This document shows, piece after piece, positions 35,362-44,524 of a stretch of 64,000 nt of DNA; position 1 is the stretch's first letter; each line of letters opens with the position of its first letter. Under the pieces are notes generated by a model, which was not told the origin of the DNA, did not search any database, and was given only the letters and a program-made list of their open reading frames with translations. The translations under genes and the position numbers were made by a program. The stretch is from positions 28,443-92,442 of the forward strand of contig DAOUFE010000037.1 in assembly GCA_034430215.1 (NCBI GenBank). Direction: 5' to 3'. Source of the stretch: UBA4782 sp034430215. GTDB taxonomy: Bacteria > Chloroflexota > Anaerolineae > Anaerolineales > Anaerolineaceae.

Positions 35362-36021
35362 TTATGACGGGATGTACCCGGTGTCTTTGAACGTCAGGGT
35401 TATATCACCAACACTGATCTTGTCATCACTGTTCAGAATATTCTTCCGCGTGGGTTTACCATTCACCCGGGTTCCATTCAAAGAATTCTGGTCTTCAATG
35501 CACACAGCCTGTAAAGTTGAATCGTAATAGATGCTTGCATGAATGGTAGACACAGCTTCAGAATTGATCACAACCGTATTTCCGTTACCTCGTCCAATGG
35601 TAGCAGGCAATGCTGAAAGCGGTATAACTTTTCCATCCGGCAGGATGATTTGCAGCCCAAAACCAACATTTTCCTGCGGCGGTGTGGTATCAGGTTCTTG
35701 CCCCGCAGCGGGCTTATTTGCTACTGGTATGGGTTTCGTCATAGGAGGTCTTGCCATGGTCATAGGTTTACCCTTTTTTCTTCTGGATTTGCGGGAAAGG
35801 GATAAGATAAGGATAAGCAGTACCAATAAAGCGACAAGTGCAATTGCGATCAAGCCAAGGACAATGATTGCAGGTTGTAGTTTTAGATTTTCCTGAAGAA
35901 AACCAATGACCCCACTGGTTGATTGGGTAGCGATAACAGTAGGTTGCATAGTAATTGTAGGTTCAATGGATGGATCTGGTTCTTGGAAAATGATTATGCG
36001 TAGCAGGTTGAAAATATCCAC
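35362..36021 (-). CDS. Single-pass membrane protein with FHA domain
   Basis: 219 residues from a GTG with GGAGG 7 nt upstream. A short extracellular N terminus is followed by a membrane helix (~50-73, IIVLGLIAIALVALLVLLILILS), a basic stop-transfer stretch (RKSRRKKGK), a Pro/Ala linker and a cytosolic FHA domain (~125-215) with ATIGRGNGNTVVI, STIHASIYY, EDQNSLNGTRVNG and DDKISVGDITL. The residue before the His is Ile rather than the usual charged residue, but the pocket Arg and Asn are present. It is the first gene of the phospho-signalling operon, directly behind the main promoter, and would recruit Thr-phosphorylated partners to the membrane. Confidence 0.92.
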   Translation of the reverse strand: MDIFNLLRIIIFQEPDPSIEPTITMQPTVIATQSTSGVIGFLQENLKLQPAIIVLGLIAIALVALLVLLILILSLSRKSRRKKGKPMTMARPPMTKPIPVANKPAAGQEPDTTPPQENVGFGLQIILPDGKVIPLSALPATIGRGNGNTVVINSEAVSTIHASIYYDSTLQAVCIEDQNSLNGTRVNGKPTRKNILNSDDKISVGDITLTFKDTGYIPS

Positions 36022-36107
36022 GAGAATTCCTCCTTCTAAGGGCTGCCAGCAGCAGCTAATTGGTTTTCTCCATGTGGCAGAACACCATAAAAATGAATGC
36101 AGTCTTA

Positions 36108-36135
36108 ATTATAGTACAGACCGAAAGCAGGTCAA
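36108..36135 (-). promoter_or_regulatory. Main sigma70-type promoter of the phospho-signalling operon
   Basis: Minus strand TTGACC (36130-36135), 16-nt spacer, TATAAT (36108-36113). Transcription would start near 36100, leaving a leader of about 80 nt before the GTG at 36021. The best-looking promoter at the head of the 23-gene run. Confidence 0.75.
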
Positions 36136-36207
36136 CTACAACAATCTACATTAAAAATGCAAGAACCATGCTAATTCATACCTTTCCAACTAATTAAACC
36201 AATTTTG

Positions 36208-36213
36208 TATAAT
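36208..36213 (+). promoter_or_regulatory. Candidate -10 box for the membrane glycosyltransferase
   Basis: TATAAT on the plus strand 62 nt before the ATG at 36276, in the 254-nt divergent gap. No clear -35 at 16-18 nt (a TTTCCA lies 19 nt upstream). Apart from this and the opposing operon promoter, the gap shows nothing else. Confidence 0.35.
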
Positions 36214-36275
36214 TTTTTCTTGTTCAGATATATGCATCACACGGTCAGAGAACTTCACTGGTAAAATACATCCAT

Positions 36276-38363
36276 ATGAGCAATCGGTTTACACGTATTC
36301 TTCCCATCATTCTCATCCTGTTGGCTTTGCTCATCCATGCTTACGTAGCGATTGCTCCTGCGAACAACCTGGTAAACTGGTTTACCATTGATGATGCCTA
36401 CTACTACTTTAAAGTAGCCCAAAATGTCACCGAAGGACACGGCTTTACCTTCGATGGCATCAACACTGCCAGCGGCTTTCACCCTCTCTGGATGTTTGTT
36501 TGCATTCCCGTTTTTGCACTCGCCCACTATGATCTGATCCTTCCCCTTCGCATTCTGGCGGTCATCGCCGGATTGCTCAACGCTGCCAGCGCAGTACTGC
36601 TGTTCACCACATTTCGCAAGGTTTTATCACGACCGGTTGCAGCCTTGATCAGTTTCTTTTGGGCTTTCTCCCCCCTGGTGCAGCCAGTCATTTCGCATAA
36701 TGGGATGGAAGCAGGGATCAACGCTTTTTCTACCATCCTTTTTATGGCTTTGCTGGTAAATTATCAGCTTACCCCCAGGGAAAACGAAACCGGAAAACAA
36801 GCCTGGCTTCGCCTGTTCTGGTTGGGTGTGGCTGCGGTTTTGGTGATGTTAAGCAGGCTTGATAATATCTTTCTGGTGGGTGTGGCGGGATTATGGCTGG
36901 TCTACCAGAAGAATGAACAACGCTATCCTGTTATCTTGATGCTCGTACTGGCATTTGCCAGTGTACCCATCAGCTTTTTCCTGCGAGTCGGTTTTCGAGA
37001 GTCATACATACAATACATGACATCCATATACTATATGTTGGTATTATCGGTTGTATTGAAAATGGTCATGGGAGCGATCTTCGGGCAATTCACCCTTCCC
37101 CGCAAGAAACCTGTATGGAAAGACCTCATCACCACAACCCTTGTATTCAGTATTGCCTGTGGCATTTCTGGTTTATTTATGATGGTCTTGTACCGTCTGG
37201 GAGCCTTTGACCGGTTTCCCCGCACCGTTATTTTAATTGATTGGCTGATCACTATTATAGGAGCAGTACTTCTAGCATTAATTCACCATGTTATTCCATC
37301 TGCTCAACTAACTGAAGCTAAAACCAAATCAATTTTCCAACAGGTGCAACAACAGATACATATCTGGTGGTTGCGTGGAAGCGCATATTTCCTTCCAGTT
37401 GGAACAGCCCTGTTGATGTACATGGGTTGGAATAAACTTACGTTTGGCACGTACACCCCTGTCAGCGGACAGATCAAGCACTGGTGGGGCACTATTTATA
37501 CTGTCTATGGAAAACCGATCAACAGCCTGATGGAGTTCTTTGGATATGACGCCAGACTTAAACGTGGTCCCTGGGCACTGGGTATTAGCGGATGGAATGA
37601 ATTGGCTGAACAGTTAAGGCGCTGGCATTGGATTGGGAAAGATTCAATACCCCAAACAGTGGGATGCTTTCTTCTTGTTTTTATCATCCTGTTTATATTG
37701 TTATCAATCTTCAATCGAAAAACTTTCAACAACAGTTTGCACAAGCTGGTATGGCTGCCACTGGCTGCAGGTTCGCTTCTGCAATTGTTCTATTATCATG
37801 GCACCGGGTACGTCAACACCCGCGACTGGTATTGGGTCAGCCAGATGCTGATGATCTTATGGCTGGCAGGGATATTCACCGAATTACTTTATCAACAGTT
37901 ATTGAAGTGGAAAATACCTGCTGCAGTTCCTGTTATGGTCATGGCAGCCTTTGCGGTGGTGTGGCTATTCCAATATGGGAAAATGGTGATCAAACTCGTG
38001 CCACCCACTGTTCTGCCAGAAAATGAAACCGCCTATCTGGGACCTATTCAATTGTTGGAACAAGCTACCGAACCAGGATCGGTCATTGGATCCACTGGCG
38101 GGGGAAATATCGCCTACTTTATCCATGACCGGACAATCGTCAATCTGGATGGATTGATGAACAGTGTAACGTATTTTAAAAGCATGAAGAATGGTACCGC
38201 TTCATTTTTCCTCGATCAGATGGGCTTGGATTATGTGTTCGGAAATGCCTATATGATCACGGAAAGCGATCCTTACAATACTATTTTTGCCAACCATCTC
38301 GAAAAAATTGACTATTTTGCCAACGCAACCCTTTTCCGATATAGTTGTCCTGTTTGCGAGTGA
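36276..38363 (+). CDS. Polytopic membrane glycosyltransferase-like protein (GT-C type)
   Basis: 695 residues with about eleven membrane helices. After the first helix comes an acidic motif in the first outer loop (WFTIDDAYYYFKVAQN), followed by GHGFTFDGINTASGFHPLW. This arrangement is typical of GT-C enzymes of the mannosyl/arabinosyl-transferase type, which use polyprenyl-phosphate sugars and act on the outer face of the membrane. The last ~110 residues form a soluble domain (GSTGGGNIAYFIHDRTIVN). The acceptor is unknown. It lies alone, 130 nt before the radical SAM operon, and could add sugars to the product of that operon or to surface proteins. No convincing Shine-Dalgarno. Confidence 0.85.
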   Translation: MSNRFTRILPIILILLALLIHAYVAIAPANNLVNWFTIDDAYYYFKVAQNVTEGHGFTFDGINTASGFHPLWMFVCIPVFALAHYDLILPLRILAVIAGLLNAASAVLLFTTFRKVLSRPVAALISFFWAFSPLVQPVISHNGMEAGINAFSTILFMALLVNYQLTPRENETGKQAWLRLFWLGVAAVLVMLSRLDNIFLVGVAGLWLVYQKNEQRYPVILMLVLAFASVPISFFLRVGFRESYIQYMTSIYYMLVLSVVLKMVMGAIFGQFTLPRKKPVWKDLITTTLVFSIACGISGLFMMVLYRLGAFDRFPRTVILIDWLITIIGAVLLALIHHVIPSAQLTEAKTKSIFQQVQQQIHIWWLRGSAYFLPVGTALLMYMGWNKLTFGTYTPVSGQIKHWWGTIYTVYGKPINSLMEFFGYDARLKRGPWALGISGWNELAEQLRRWHWIGKDSIPQTVGCFLLVFIILFILLSIFNRKTFNNSLHKLVWLPLAAGSLLQLFYYHGTGYVNTRDWYWVSQMLMILWLAGIFTELLYQQLLKWKIPAAVPVMVMAAFAVVWLFQYGKMVIKLVPPTVLPENETAYLGPIQLLEQATEPGSVIGSTGGGNIAYFIHDRTIVNLDGLMNSVTYFKSMKNGTASFFLDQMGLDYVFGNAYMITESDPYNTIFANHLEKIDYFANATLFRYSCPVCE

Positions 38364-38411
38364 TCTGTTTGAAACCCCTCAAATTTCGATAAACAACAAT
38401 ATACGTTCCTT

Positions 38412-38420
38412 TGCTATAAT
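38412..38420 (+). promoter_or_regulatory. Extended -10 promoter of the radical SAM/glycosyltransferase operon
   Basis: TGCTATAAT: extended -10 with a perfect TATAAT (38415-38420), 74 nt before the GTG start of the first radical SAM gene. No -35 of note, as expected for the extended type. Confidence 0.5.
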
Positions 38421-38493
38421 GTGCATACAGTTTTTTCGCGTATCTTTCGATATTATCCTTTTGTAAAATATCACGCATGAATACGAGACTACA

Positions 38494-39573
38494 GTGAACT
38501 GGAAAATTGGGTGGGGATTCACCGCAGCCTGTAATATGGCTTGTCCTTTCTGTTACAGCCGGTTTGCCCGGCAACAATCGTCAGAAGTACCTTTGTCTGT
38601 CGCAGAATATTTTGTTGAAAAGAATGCAGCAGATATTGAATGCATTAATTATGGGACAGGTGAATCCACGCTTTCACCCGCATGGTTCCAATTGATCTCA
38701 TTTATTCGCGAACATTTCCCCCATATCCGGCAGGCATTGACCACCAATGGCACGCTGGCAGGTGGGAAGAAATTGTCTGGACAGGATCAAAATTGGGCTG
38801 GAAACATTGATGAAATTGATGTCTCCATTGATTTTGCAGATGCTGAGCGGCATAACCAGATGCGCGGTCATCCACAGGCGTATACCTGGGCTTTACATAC
38901 TCTGGAATTGTGTGAAGAAAATGGCATCACCCCCACCATTGTGATGGTAGGATTTGCTGAAACTCTTACTCCTCAAAACCTGTATGCATTGTTGAATCTG
39001 GCAAATACATATCATACATTCTTGCGTCTGAACATTCTCCGCCCAACCCGGATGGTCAGCATGGCTGCACCATCCATCGAGACAGTTTTTTGGGGCATCA
39101 CATGGCTGCTTCAGAATGCGAAGGTGGTTTCATTATCCGACCCATTATTTGGTGCCCTGTTTGACCCCGAACATCAAAAACCAGAAGCAACAGGAATTTC
39201 AAGCTTGCGCATCTTACCCGATGGGAGTATCACCCCTTCTACTTACCTGATCACAGAAGACTGGAAAGGGAATACCATCTATGATCTTGAATTACGATTG
39301 AGTAAGCTGGCAGATAGTCCAACCTTCAATCGTATCCAACAAGCTGGCATCCCAGATGAATGTAAAAAATGCGAACATGCAGAGGTGTGCCGTGGAGGCG
39401 CGGTGGACAGGCGGGTTCTACATTTCGAAACCCTTTCTCGTGGCGACCCATACTGCCCCTATTTGCAGCATTTTGCTTTCCTTAAGAAGCAACCTTTACA
39501 ATATTATGCCGGGCATCAAACAGCCCCAACCATTCACGATGGGTACCTGCCCACATTGATCTTTGCACCATGA
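38494..39573 (+). CDS. Radical SAM protein with SPASM-like C terminus
   Basis: 359 residues from a GTG. Radical SAM core with the [4Fe-4S] motif CNMACPFC (~13-20) and a GTGE segment corresponding to the SAM-binding GGE motif. The C-terminal part has a Cys set CKKCEHAEVCRGG followed by a further Cys in GDPYCPY, as in SPASM domains that bind auxiliary clusters in peptide-modifying enzymes such as PqqE-like maturases. It uses SAM and reduced iron-sulfur clusters to form radicals. A peptide or protein substrate is inferred, but no precursor peptide was found nearby. First gene of a seven-gene operon; its stop overlaps the next start by 4 nt (ATGATG). There is no strong Shine-Dalgarno, and a six-codon ATG frame ends across the GTG. 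Confidence 0.88.
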   Translation: MNWKIGWGFTAACNMACPFCYSRFARQQSSEVPLSVAEYFVEKNAADIECINYGTGESTLSPAWFQLISFIREHFPHIRQALTTNGTLAGGKKLSGQDQNWAGNIDEIDVSIDFADAERHNQMRGHPQAYTWALHTLELCEENGITPTIVMVGFAETLTPQNLYALLNLANTYHTFLRLNILRPTRMVSMAAPSIETVFWGITWLLQNAKVVSLSDPLFGALFDPEHQKPEATGISSLRILPDGSITPSTYLITEDWKGNTIYDLELRLSKLADSPTFNRIQQAGIPDECKKCEHAEVCRGGAVDRRVLHFETLSRGDPYCPYLQHFAFLKKQPLQYYAGHQTAPTIHDGYLPTLIFAP

Positions 39574-40499
39574 TGACAGCTTCTGATCGTGATTGTTGCT
39601 TCCGCCGTTCCACTCTTGAAGGAATACCAAGAGTTTTATGGGAATTGAACAGTACCTGCAATCTGGAATGTGGTTTCTGTCATGCAAGCCCGCATACCGA
39701 AACCGGGCTTCCAACAGATGAAATCTGCAAGATGTTGGATACCCTGGCAAAGCTTGGAGTGAAGGAGATCATATTTTCTGGTGGTGAACCCCTTTTACGA
39801 AAAGATATCTTCGAAATTCTCCATCATGCCAGGCAGCTTGATTTTCAATTGGACCTTTGTACCAATGGAACGCTGGTCACTGCTGCATCAGCCAGAGAGC
39901 TGGCAGGTTTGCTTTCTGAAATTTCGGTATCGCTGGATTCCGCAGATCCCAATTTACACAACTGGATGCGTGGGCGACAGGGGACATGGGAAAAAGCGGT
40001 ACATGGTATTCAAGCCCTGGTGGGAAACGGTTTAGAAGTCCACACCATTGCCCTGATGTGTGACCAGACTATTCCAGGGGTAGAAAATACGGTTCAATTA
40101 TTAGCAAGGTTGGGGGTACATTCAGTTACTTTGCTGGGATTGATGCCGGTTGCTGGAAAGGACAATCCGTTCACCTTCAGCCTCGAAGGTAGAAAAAAAT
40201 TAATCCTTGACCTATCAGACTTAAGGAAGCACAATCCAACTATTATCATTAATACCAAACGCATTCTGGCAACTGAAAGTGAAAACGCATGTGGAGCTGG
40301 TCAGAACATTTGGGGAATTACAGCTGAAGGGATATTGATTCCCTGCATTTTACTTCAACACTGCACACAGGGTTTATCCCTGAATGACTTGAAGGATTAT
40401 CGTTCCTGGCAGGAAGTGAATGACCGCTTGAAAATACTCAATCCTGACCCTTACTGGGAACAATGTGCCTCTTTTTATCAAGAGGGCAGCAAGGCATGA
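39570..40499 (+). CDS. Radical SAM protein (MoaA/PqqE-like)
   Basis: 309 residues. Radical SAM motif CNLECGFC (~28-35), SAM-binding FSGGEPLL (~68-75), and later conserved segments LCTNGTLV and ISVSLDSADPNLHNWMRG that match the MoaA/NirJ/PqqE type. The C terminus has a short cysteine set (CGAGQNIWGITAEGILIPC and a final EQCASF) that may bind a second cluster but is shorter than a full SPASM domain. It is co-translated with the first radical SAM protein (start within its stop) and with the deacetylase (ATGA overlap), suggesting the two radical SAM enzymes act on the same substrate. Reaction unknown. Confidence 0.9.
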   Translation: MMTASDRDCCFRRSTLEGIPRVLWELNSTCNLECGFCHASPHTETGLPTDEICKMLDTLAKLGVKEIIFSGGEPLLRKDIFEILHHARQLDFQLDLCTNGTLVTAASARELAGLLSEISVSLDSADPNLHNWMRGRQGTWEKAVHGIQALVGNGLEVHTIALMCDQTIPGVENTVQLLARLGVHSVTLLGLMPVAGKDNPFTFSLEGRKKLILDLSDLRKHNPTIIINTKRILATESENACGAGQNIWGITAEGILIPCILLQHCTQGLSLNDLKDYRSWQEVNDRLKILNPDPYWEQCASFYQEGSKA

Positions 40500-41203
40500 T
40501 CATCCCAACGTTGATGTATCATTCCATCGCCCCGGAACCTCTGGATTACCTTCGGGTAACCTGCCAGCAGTTCCAGCTTCACCTGGAGCATCTCTGCGAT
40601 CATTACTCGATAATCTCATTGCAAACGATTTTGCATGCAAAACAAGATAATACCCCACTGCCTGCCCAGCCAGTATTGATCACGTTCGATGATGGACTGA
40701 AAGATGGTTTTACCTACGCGATGCCATTGTTGGAAAAAGCAGGTGTACATGCTGTGTTCTTTGTCATCCCGGCTTTTTTGGGAAAAGATACCCGTTGGGA
40801 TCACAAAGCTCCTACGATAGAACCACACATGACTGCCTCCGATGTGCTTGCCCTTCATCGTGCGGGGTATGCTATTGGGAATCACACACTCACCCACCAG
40901 CGATTATCCAAGCTGTCGGTAGATGAAATGAGACGGGAATTCACTGAATCTCACACCATCCTGACTGATATTCTTTCACAACCTCCAGCAGTCTTCTCAT
41001 ACCCTTATGGCGATGGGGATGAGCGAAGCCGGCAAATTTGCCGGGAAATGTATTCCTTTGGCTTTGCCACCGTTCGCCAGGGGGTGTTCGATTGGGATCT
41101 TGCACCTGAAAACATCCGACGCATTTATGTTTCGCCGGATGACTCACCCGAGCAGCTTGATGGTAAGATCCAATGCTACATGGAACAACGCCAGCATGAA
41201 TGA
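40496..41203 (+). CDS. Polysaccharide deacetylase (NodB-like)
   Basis: 235 residues from ATG 40496, which overlaps the previous stop (ATGA) with AGGGCAGCAAGG upstream. NodB homology motifs: TFDDG (motif 1, ~60), HTLTH (motif 2, zinc ligands) and SYPYG (motif 3). The opening LMYHSIAPEP is usual for this family. These enzymes remove N- or O-acetyl groups from sugars such as GlcNAc polymers, with a divalent metal. No signal peptide is visible, so it may act on a cytosolic intermediate made by the two glycosyltransferases that follow. Substrate unknown. Confidence 0.93.
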   Translation: MIIPTLMYHSIAPEPLDYLRVTCQQFQLHLEHLCDHYSIISLQTILHAKQDNTPLPAQPVLITFDDGLKDGFTYAMPLLEKAGVHAVFFVIPAFLGKDTRWDHKAPTIEPHMTASDVLALHRAGYAIGNHTLTHQRLSKLSVDEMRREFTESHTILTDILSQPPAVFSYPYGDGDERSRQICREMYSFGFATVRQGVFDWDLAPENIRRIYVSPDDSPEQLDGKIQCYMEQRQHE

Positions 41204-42134
41204 TGCGCCACAGGTATCTGTAATTGTTGCAACCTACCAGCGATATTCGTTGTTGATCGGCTGTCTGAATTCTCTGAAAGAAGTTCGGGAGACAGGCAGG
41301 CACAGATTTGAAGTGATCGTTGTGGACGATGGTGGGAAATTGCCTCATACGATCGAAAAAGAGGTGGATGGACTGCCGGTTCAATGGATCTATCTGGAAC
41401 AAAACCTGGGACAGCCAGGAGCTCAGGCAGCCGGCGTGAAAGCTGCCATTACTGATATTTTTGCTTTCCTGGATGACGATGCAGAAGTGGATGCGCATTG
41501 GGTGGACGCCATTTTCGATTACTTCCAGCAATATCCCGAGGTTGGCGCCATGCTGGGACGGATTGAACCAGTTGATTCTTCCCATTTATTACCGCGCATG
41601 CGCCAGCAAATTTATGAGAAACGCCATCGTTTATATACTGATCCGATTTACATTCAAAAACTTCAGCAGCAAGCTGGTTTGCCTGCCACTGCTTCACCTG
41701 GATTAAGCAATCATATCAGTGGGGGAAATTACGCCATTCGAAGAGAAATCCTCGAAAAAATAGGAGGGATAGACCCATCCATCCGGTTGGGAAGCGATGA
41801 CTGGCTTTCAATGCGCCTGTTACAAGCTCATATTCCCATTGGCTACAACCCGCAGATGATCATCCGTCATCATCACAACCGGAGTGCCAGAGTGCTTTTC
41901 AGCACCAATATCATTGAAGGTCGTGACCGCATCCGAATATTGAGGCGGGGTGGTGCATCAAGAGGAAAGCTCTTGAGGGCTGCATTTGGCAGTTTGATAA
42001 AAGCACCTTTTGCCATCCGGAATTTTCCCGAAATGCTGCAGGCAGATAAAATCAAGAGCAAAGTATATATTGTGTATACCCTGGTTCAATTTTTCGATGC
42101 ATTGGGACAGGTATATGAAGCAGTACAAAAGTGA
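41196..42134 (+). CDS. Family 2 glycosyltransferase
   Basis: 312 residues from ATG 41196, overlapping the deacetylase by 8 nt. GT-A fold: VSVIVATYQRYSLL at the start, EVIVVDDGGK, then FLDDDAEVDAHWV (DxD-type metal site), and SGGNYAIRREILEKIGGIDP as in GT2 enzymes. A C-terminal stretch with basic and hydrophobic residues suggests loose membrane contact but no clear helix. It transfers a sugar from a nucleotide donor to an unknown acceptor. Longer in-frame starts run back into the deacetylase gene and are rejected because the homology begins at this ATG. Confidence 0.92.
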   Translation: MNDAPQVSVIVATYQRYSLLIGCLNSLKEVRETGRHRFEVIVVDDGGKLPHTIEKEVDGLPVQWIYLEQNLGQPGAQAAGVKAAITDIFAFLDDDAEVDAHWVDAIFDYFQQYPEVGAMLGRIEPVDSSHLLPRMRQQIYEKRHRLYTDPIYIQKLQQQAGLPATASPGLSNHISGGNYAIRREILEKIGGIDPSIRLGSDDWLSMRLLQAHIPIGYNPQMIIRHHHNRSARVLFSTNIIEGRDRIRILRRGGASRGKLLRAAFGSLIKAPFAIRNFPEMLQADKIKSKVYIVYTLVQFFDALGQVYEAVQK

Positions 42135-43587
42135 CGCTGCAATTATCATGTTAAATTTTTACCCTCCCGAAATTGTGGGCAGGGCGATCGATTCCATCCG
42201 CAGGCAGAGCTTTCAAGGAACATGGACTTTATACCTTGGATTCCACCATCGCACGCCATCTCACATAGAAGCAGTGCGCACATTGTGCACGGATATGACG
42301 GTTCATTTTGTAAATATCAAACAGGATATGGTATTCGACATGCGGGCACGCGATATCATTCTGCAGGAAGCCCTGCGTTTTGGCGACCATCGCTTTCTTT
42401 ATTTCCTGGATGACGATGATGAATGGTACCCAGATTACCTGGCAAAAATGACTGCAACAGGCGCGCCTTTCGTTACCAGCGCAAAAAATGTCATGGATGA
42501 TGAGATTGGACAGATCAGCACCTTACAGGGCGATTTTGATTTTGAAAGCATGGGGTTCTGGTTCGATGACTGGCAAGGGCGGCATCTTCCATATTTTGTT
42601 AAACAGGGCGGTGATAAATTCCTGTATCGTGAATTTCATGCCCGCTATCCAGACCATCCGGTGATCACAGAACCGCTTCACCTGGTGCACCGTCATTCGA
42701 CCAGTATGACTTATCAAAAAACCCTCGGCAGGAACAACCAGAAAGATGAACTCTTTGAAAAAGATATCTGGATGGTAGGAAGTGTTATAGAAAAACCGCT
42801 GGAGATGTTCACCTGGAATGCGCTGGCTGCCGCACTTGATACTCCGCTGCTCTCGCAAAAGGAAATGCTGCAGCAAAACACGCCTCCTCAAGGGATCATT
42901 ACTACCTTTGATGACCTCCCCGCCTGCCTGGATTTTCGTAAATTCAGCAGTACTCAATTTCCCGTCATTACCGTCTGTGAATCCAATCCTCACCTTCTGG
43001 GATTGGATCGATCGGAAAATCGTACACAATTGGAGATACTGCAACAAACGGATGCCGTGTTGCTGGCAGAGCCATTATGGGTGGATGCGTATGAAGCATT
43101 TGGGTTGAAGTGCATTCCTGCCGGATTCCCCTGGCTCTCTTCAGAAGAAATTGTTGTCAATCGCTGGCTGGAAAAAAGCAGACAGCCTATTAAAAAAGTC
43201 ATTTGGTTGGGAAGTATGCCAAACCAGACCGAAGAGATCACCCATCCTCACGGGATGGAATGGCTCGATTCAATTCAAGATGCCGATGTAGCTATCAGTA
43301 CTGGCACCATTTCTGATTGGGGCGCTGAGATCCTTTATGCATTCACCTGGGGAGTACCATGCATCTGTACCTCGCAAACGAGCATTGCCAGAATCCTTTA
43401 CGGTGGCAGCGATATCTTATTGGATGAAATAAACCAGGAGAACATCCTGCAAGCGATGAAATCTCTCATGGAGTGGGATCGAAAGAACTTTATTGAATCA
43501 GCTTTGCCTTTTTATCGGCGCAACTTCAGCACCTTCTACTGGTTGAACTATTTCACCGCATATTTAAAGGCTTACCATGTCCTTTAA
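42115..43587 (+). CDS. Glycosyltransferase, GT-A domain plus second domain
   Basis: 490 residues from ATG 42115 (overlap of 20 nt with the preceding gene; GGGACAGG upstream). N-terminal ~200 residues look like a GT2 domain: AAIIMLNFYPPEIVGRAIDSI, FLYFLDDDDEWYPDYL with a DDDD metal site. The C-terminal ~280 residues contain FDDLPACLDF, VIWLGSMPNQTEE, ADVAISTGTISDWGAEILYAF and WGVPCICTSQTS, which read like a GT-B-type C-terminal domain, possibly degenerate. A two-domain enzyme could add two sugars in turn; this is inferred. It forms a tight translational block with the genes on both sides. Confidence 0.85.
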   Translation: MKQYKSDAAIIMLNFYPPEIVGRAIDSIRRQSFQGTWTLYLGFHHRTPSHIEAVRTLCTDMTVHFVNIKQDMVFDMRARDIILQEALRFGDHRFLYFLDDDDEWYPDYLAKMTATGAPFVTSAKNVMDDEIGQISTLQGDFDFESMGFWFDDWQGRHLPYFVKQGGDKFLYREFHARYPDHPVITEPLHLVHRHSTSMTYQKTLGRNNQKDELFEKDIWMVGSVIEKPLEMFTWNALAAALDTPLLSQKEMLQQNTPPQGIITTFDDLPACLDFRKFSSTQFPVITVCESNPHLLGLDRSENRTQLEILQQTDAVLLAEPLWVDAYEAFGLKCIPAGFPWLSSEEIVVNRWLEKSRQPIKKVIWLGSMPNQTEEITHPHGMEWLDSIQDADVAISTGTISDWGAEILYAFTWGVPCICTSQTSIARILYGGSDILLDEINQENILQAMKSLMEWDRKNFIESALPFYRRNFSTFYWLNYFTAYLKAYHVL

Positions 43588-44524
43588 TGACCTTGCCAAT
43601 GAGCTGGCAGAGCTGGATACCCTTTCCTCGACTTCCTGGTTCTTTCACGGATGCCTGGATGCATCCATAGAAGGCATCATCCAAAAGGGATTGGAAATAA
43701 AGGAAACTGAACCTTGCCTGACACCCAATCCAGCCAGCGCGTTATGGAAATATGCCAACCCAGCTTCCAACAGCCGTAATATTTATTCCGGCAAGGCCTG
43801 GCATGAGATTAATTGTCTGATTGAAGAAAACAAAATTTCGCCAGGAAAAACAGAGACAGAAACCTGGCAGCTTGCACGGCGGTACTGGCGGAATGATGCC
43901 AGTTCCGGCGGAACATTTATGTTTTTTCTTGATCCAACTACTTATCAGGTACTGCCCGCAGGGAAGGTTTTACTGGAATCGAATGTGGTACATGGAAGCA
44001 TCAGTAAGTGGATATACAGTCACTGTTCTGTGACGCAGGGCGAAAGCCAGGGATCCATCACCCTCCCTGGCAATACTATGGTTGGGTATCTTAAACCCGG
44101 AAAAAACTGGAACGATCTATTTGTGCAATTGCATCCAAGATTCAGCGGTTTTATTCCCCCGCTGGAAAAGGTCGCAGAACAGGTTCAGAATATTTTGCAT
44201 ACCTCATCTACCTACCATCCCTTACAGAAAGTTCAATCCAACGATCAAATCGCCCTGGCGTTGGTCGAAAATGCAGCGAATGCTTTTCTACTCCAGGAAG
44301 TTCGTAAACTATTACTGGCGATTGCATTCATCCACGGGCATGAGATTGTGAAAGACGATCACACCCCCCCTGAAAAGTGGCCTGTGCCTGCGCCAGGGCA
44401 AACGATGGGCAGGCTGGCTGCGTTTATGGAGGTGGAATATGCTAACCCGCAGCTTCAAAGCCAGAAGGAATACTGGCTTGCTCGTTTGAAAACATATTTG
44501 AGGGAACCGGAAAATGAAAATTAA
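43577..44524 (+). CDS. Unknown protein of the radical SAM operon; possible ADP-ribosyltransferase-like start
   Basis: 315 residues, no family recognised with confidence. The N-terminal part (WFFHGCLDASIEGIIQKGLE, then LTPNPASALWKYA) recalls the opening of ADP-ribosyltransferase/DarT-like folds, where a His in a Y/F-HG motif binds NAD, but the other catalytic residues cannot be assigned by eye. A middle segment GGTFMFFLDPTTYQVLPAGKVLL and GSITLPGNTMVGYLKPG is beta-rich; the C-terminal ~110 residues are helical. It overlaps both neighbours by 11 nt (glycosyltransferase before, CobS-like after), so it surely works in the same pathway. No signal peptide or membrane helix. Confidence 0.8.
   Translation: MSFNDLANELAELDTLSSTSWFFHGCLDASIEGIIQKGLEIKETEPCLTPNPASALWKYANPASNSRNIYSGKAWHEINCLIEENKISPGKTETETWQLARRYWRNDASSGGTFMFFLDPTTYQVLPAGKVLLESNVVHGSISKWIYSHCSVTQGESQGSITLPGNTMVGYLKPGKNWNDLFVQLHPRFSGFIPPLEKVAEQVQNILHTSSTYHPLQKVQSNDQIALALVENAANAFLLQEVRKLLLAIAFIHGHEIVKDDHTPPEKWPVPAPGQTMGRLAAFMEVEYANPQLQSQKEYWLARLKTYLREPENEN

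Noticed and set aside
1..36021. Type VI secretion regulatory locus (kinase, PP2C, FHA)
   Set aside because: No tss/hcp/vgrG-type gene in the window; the FHA and PP2C proteins have zinc ribbons unlike secretion regulators.
38364..38493. RiPP precursor peptide gene beside the radical SAM genes
   Set aside because: No short frame with a plausible leader and core and a ribosome site; only a six-codon frame ending at the GTG start.
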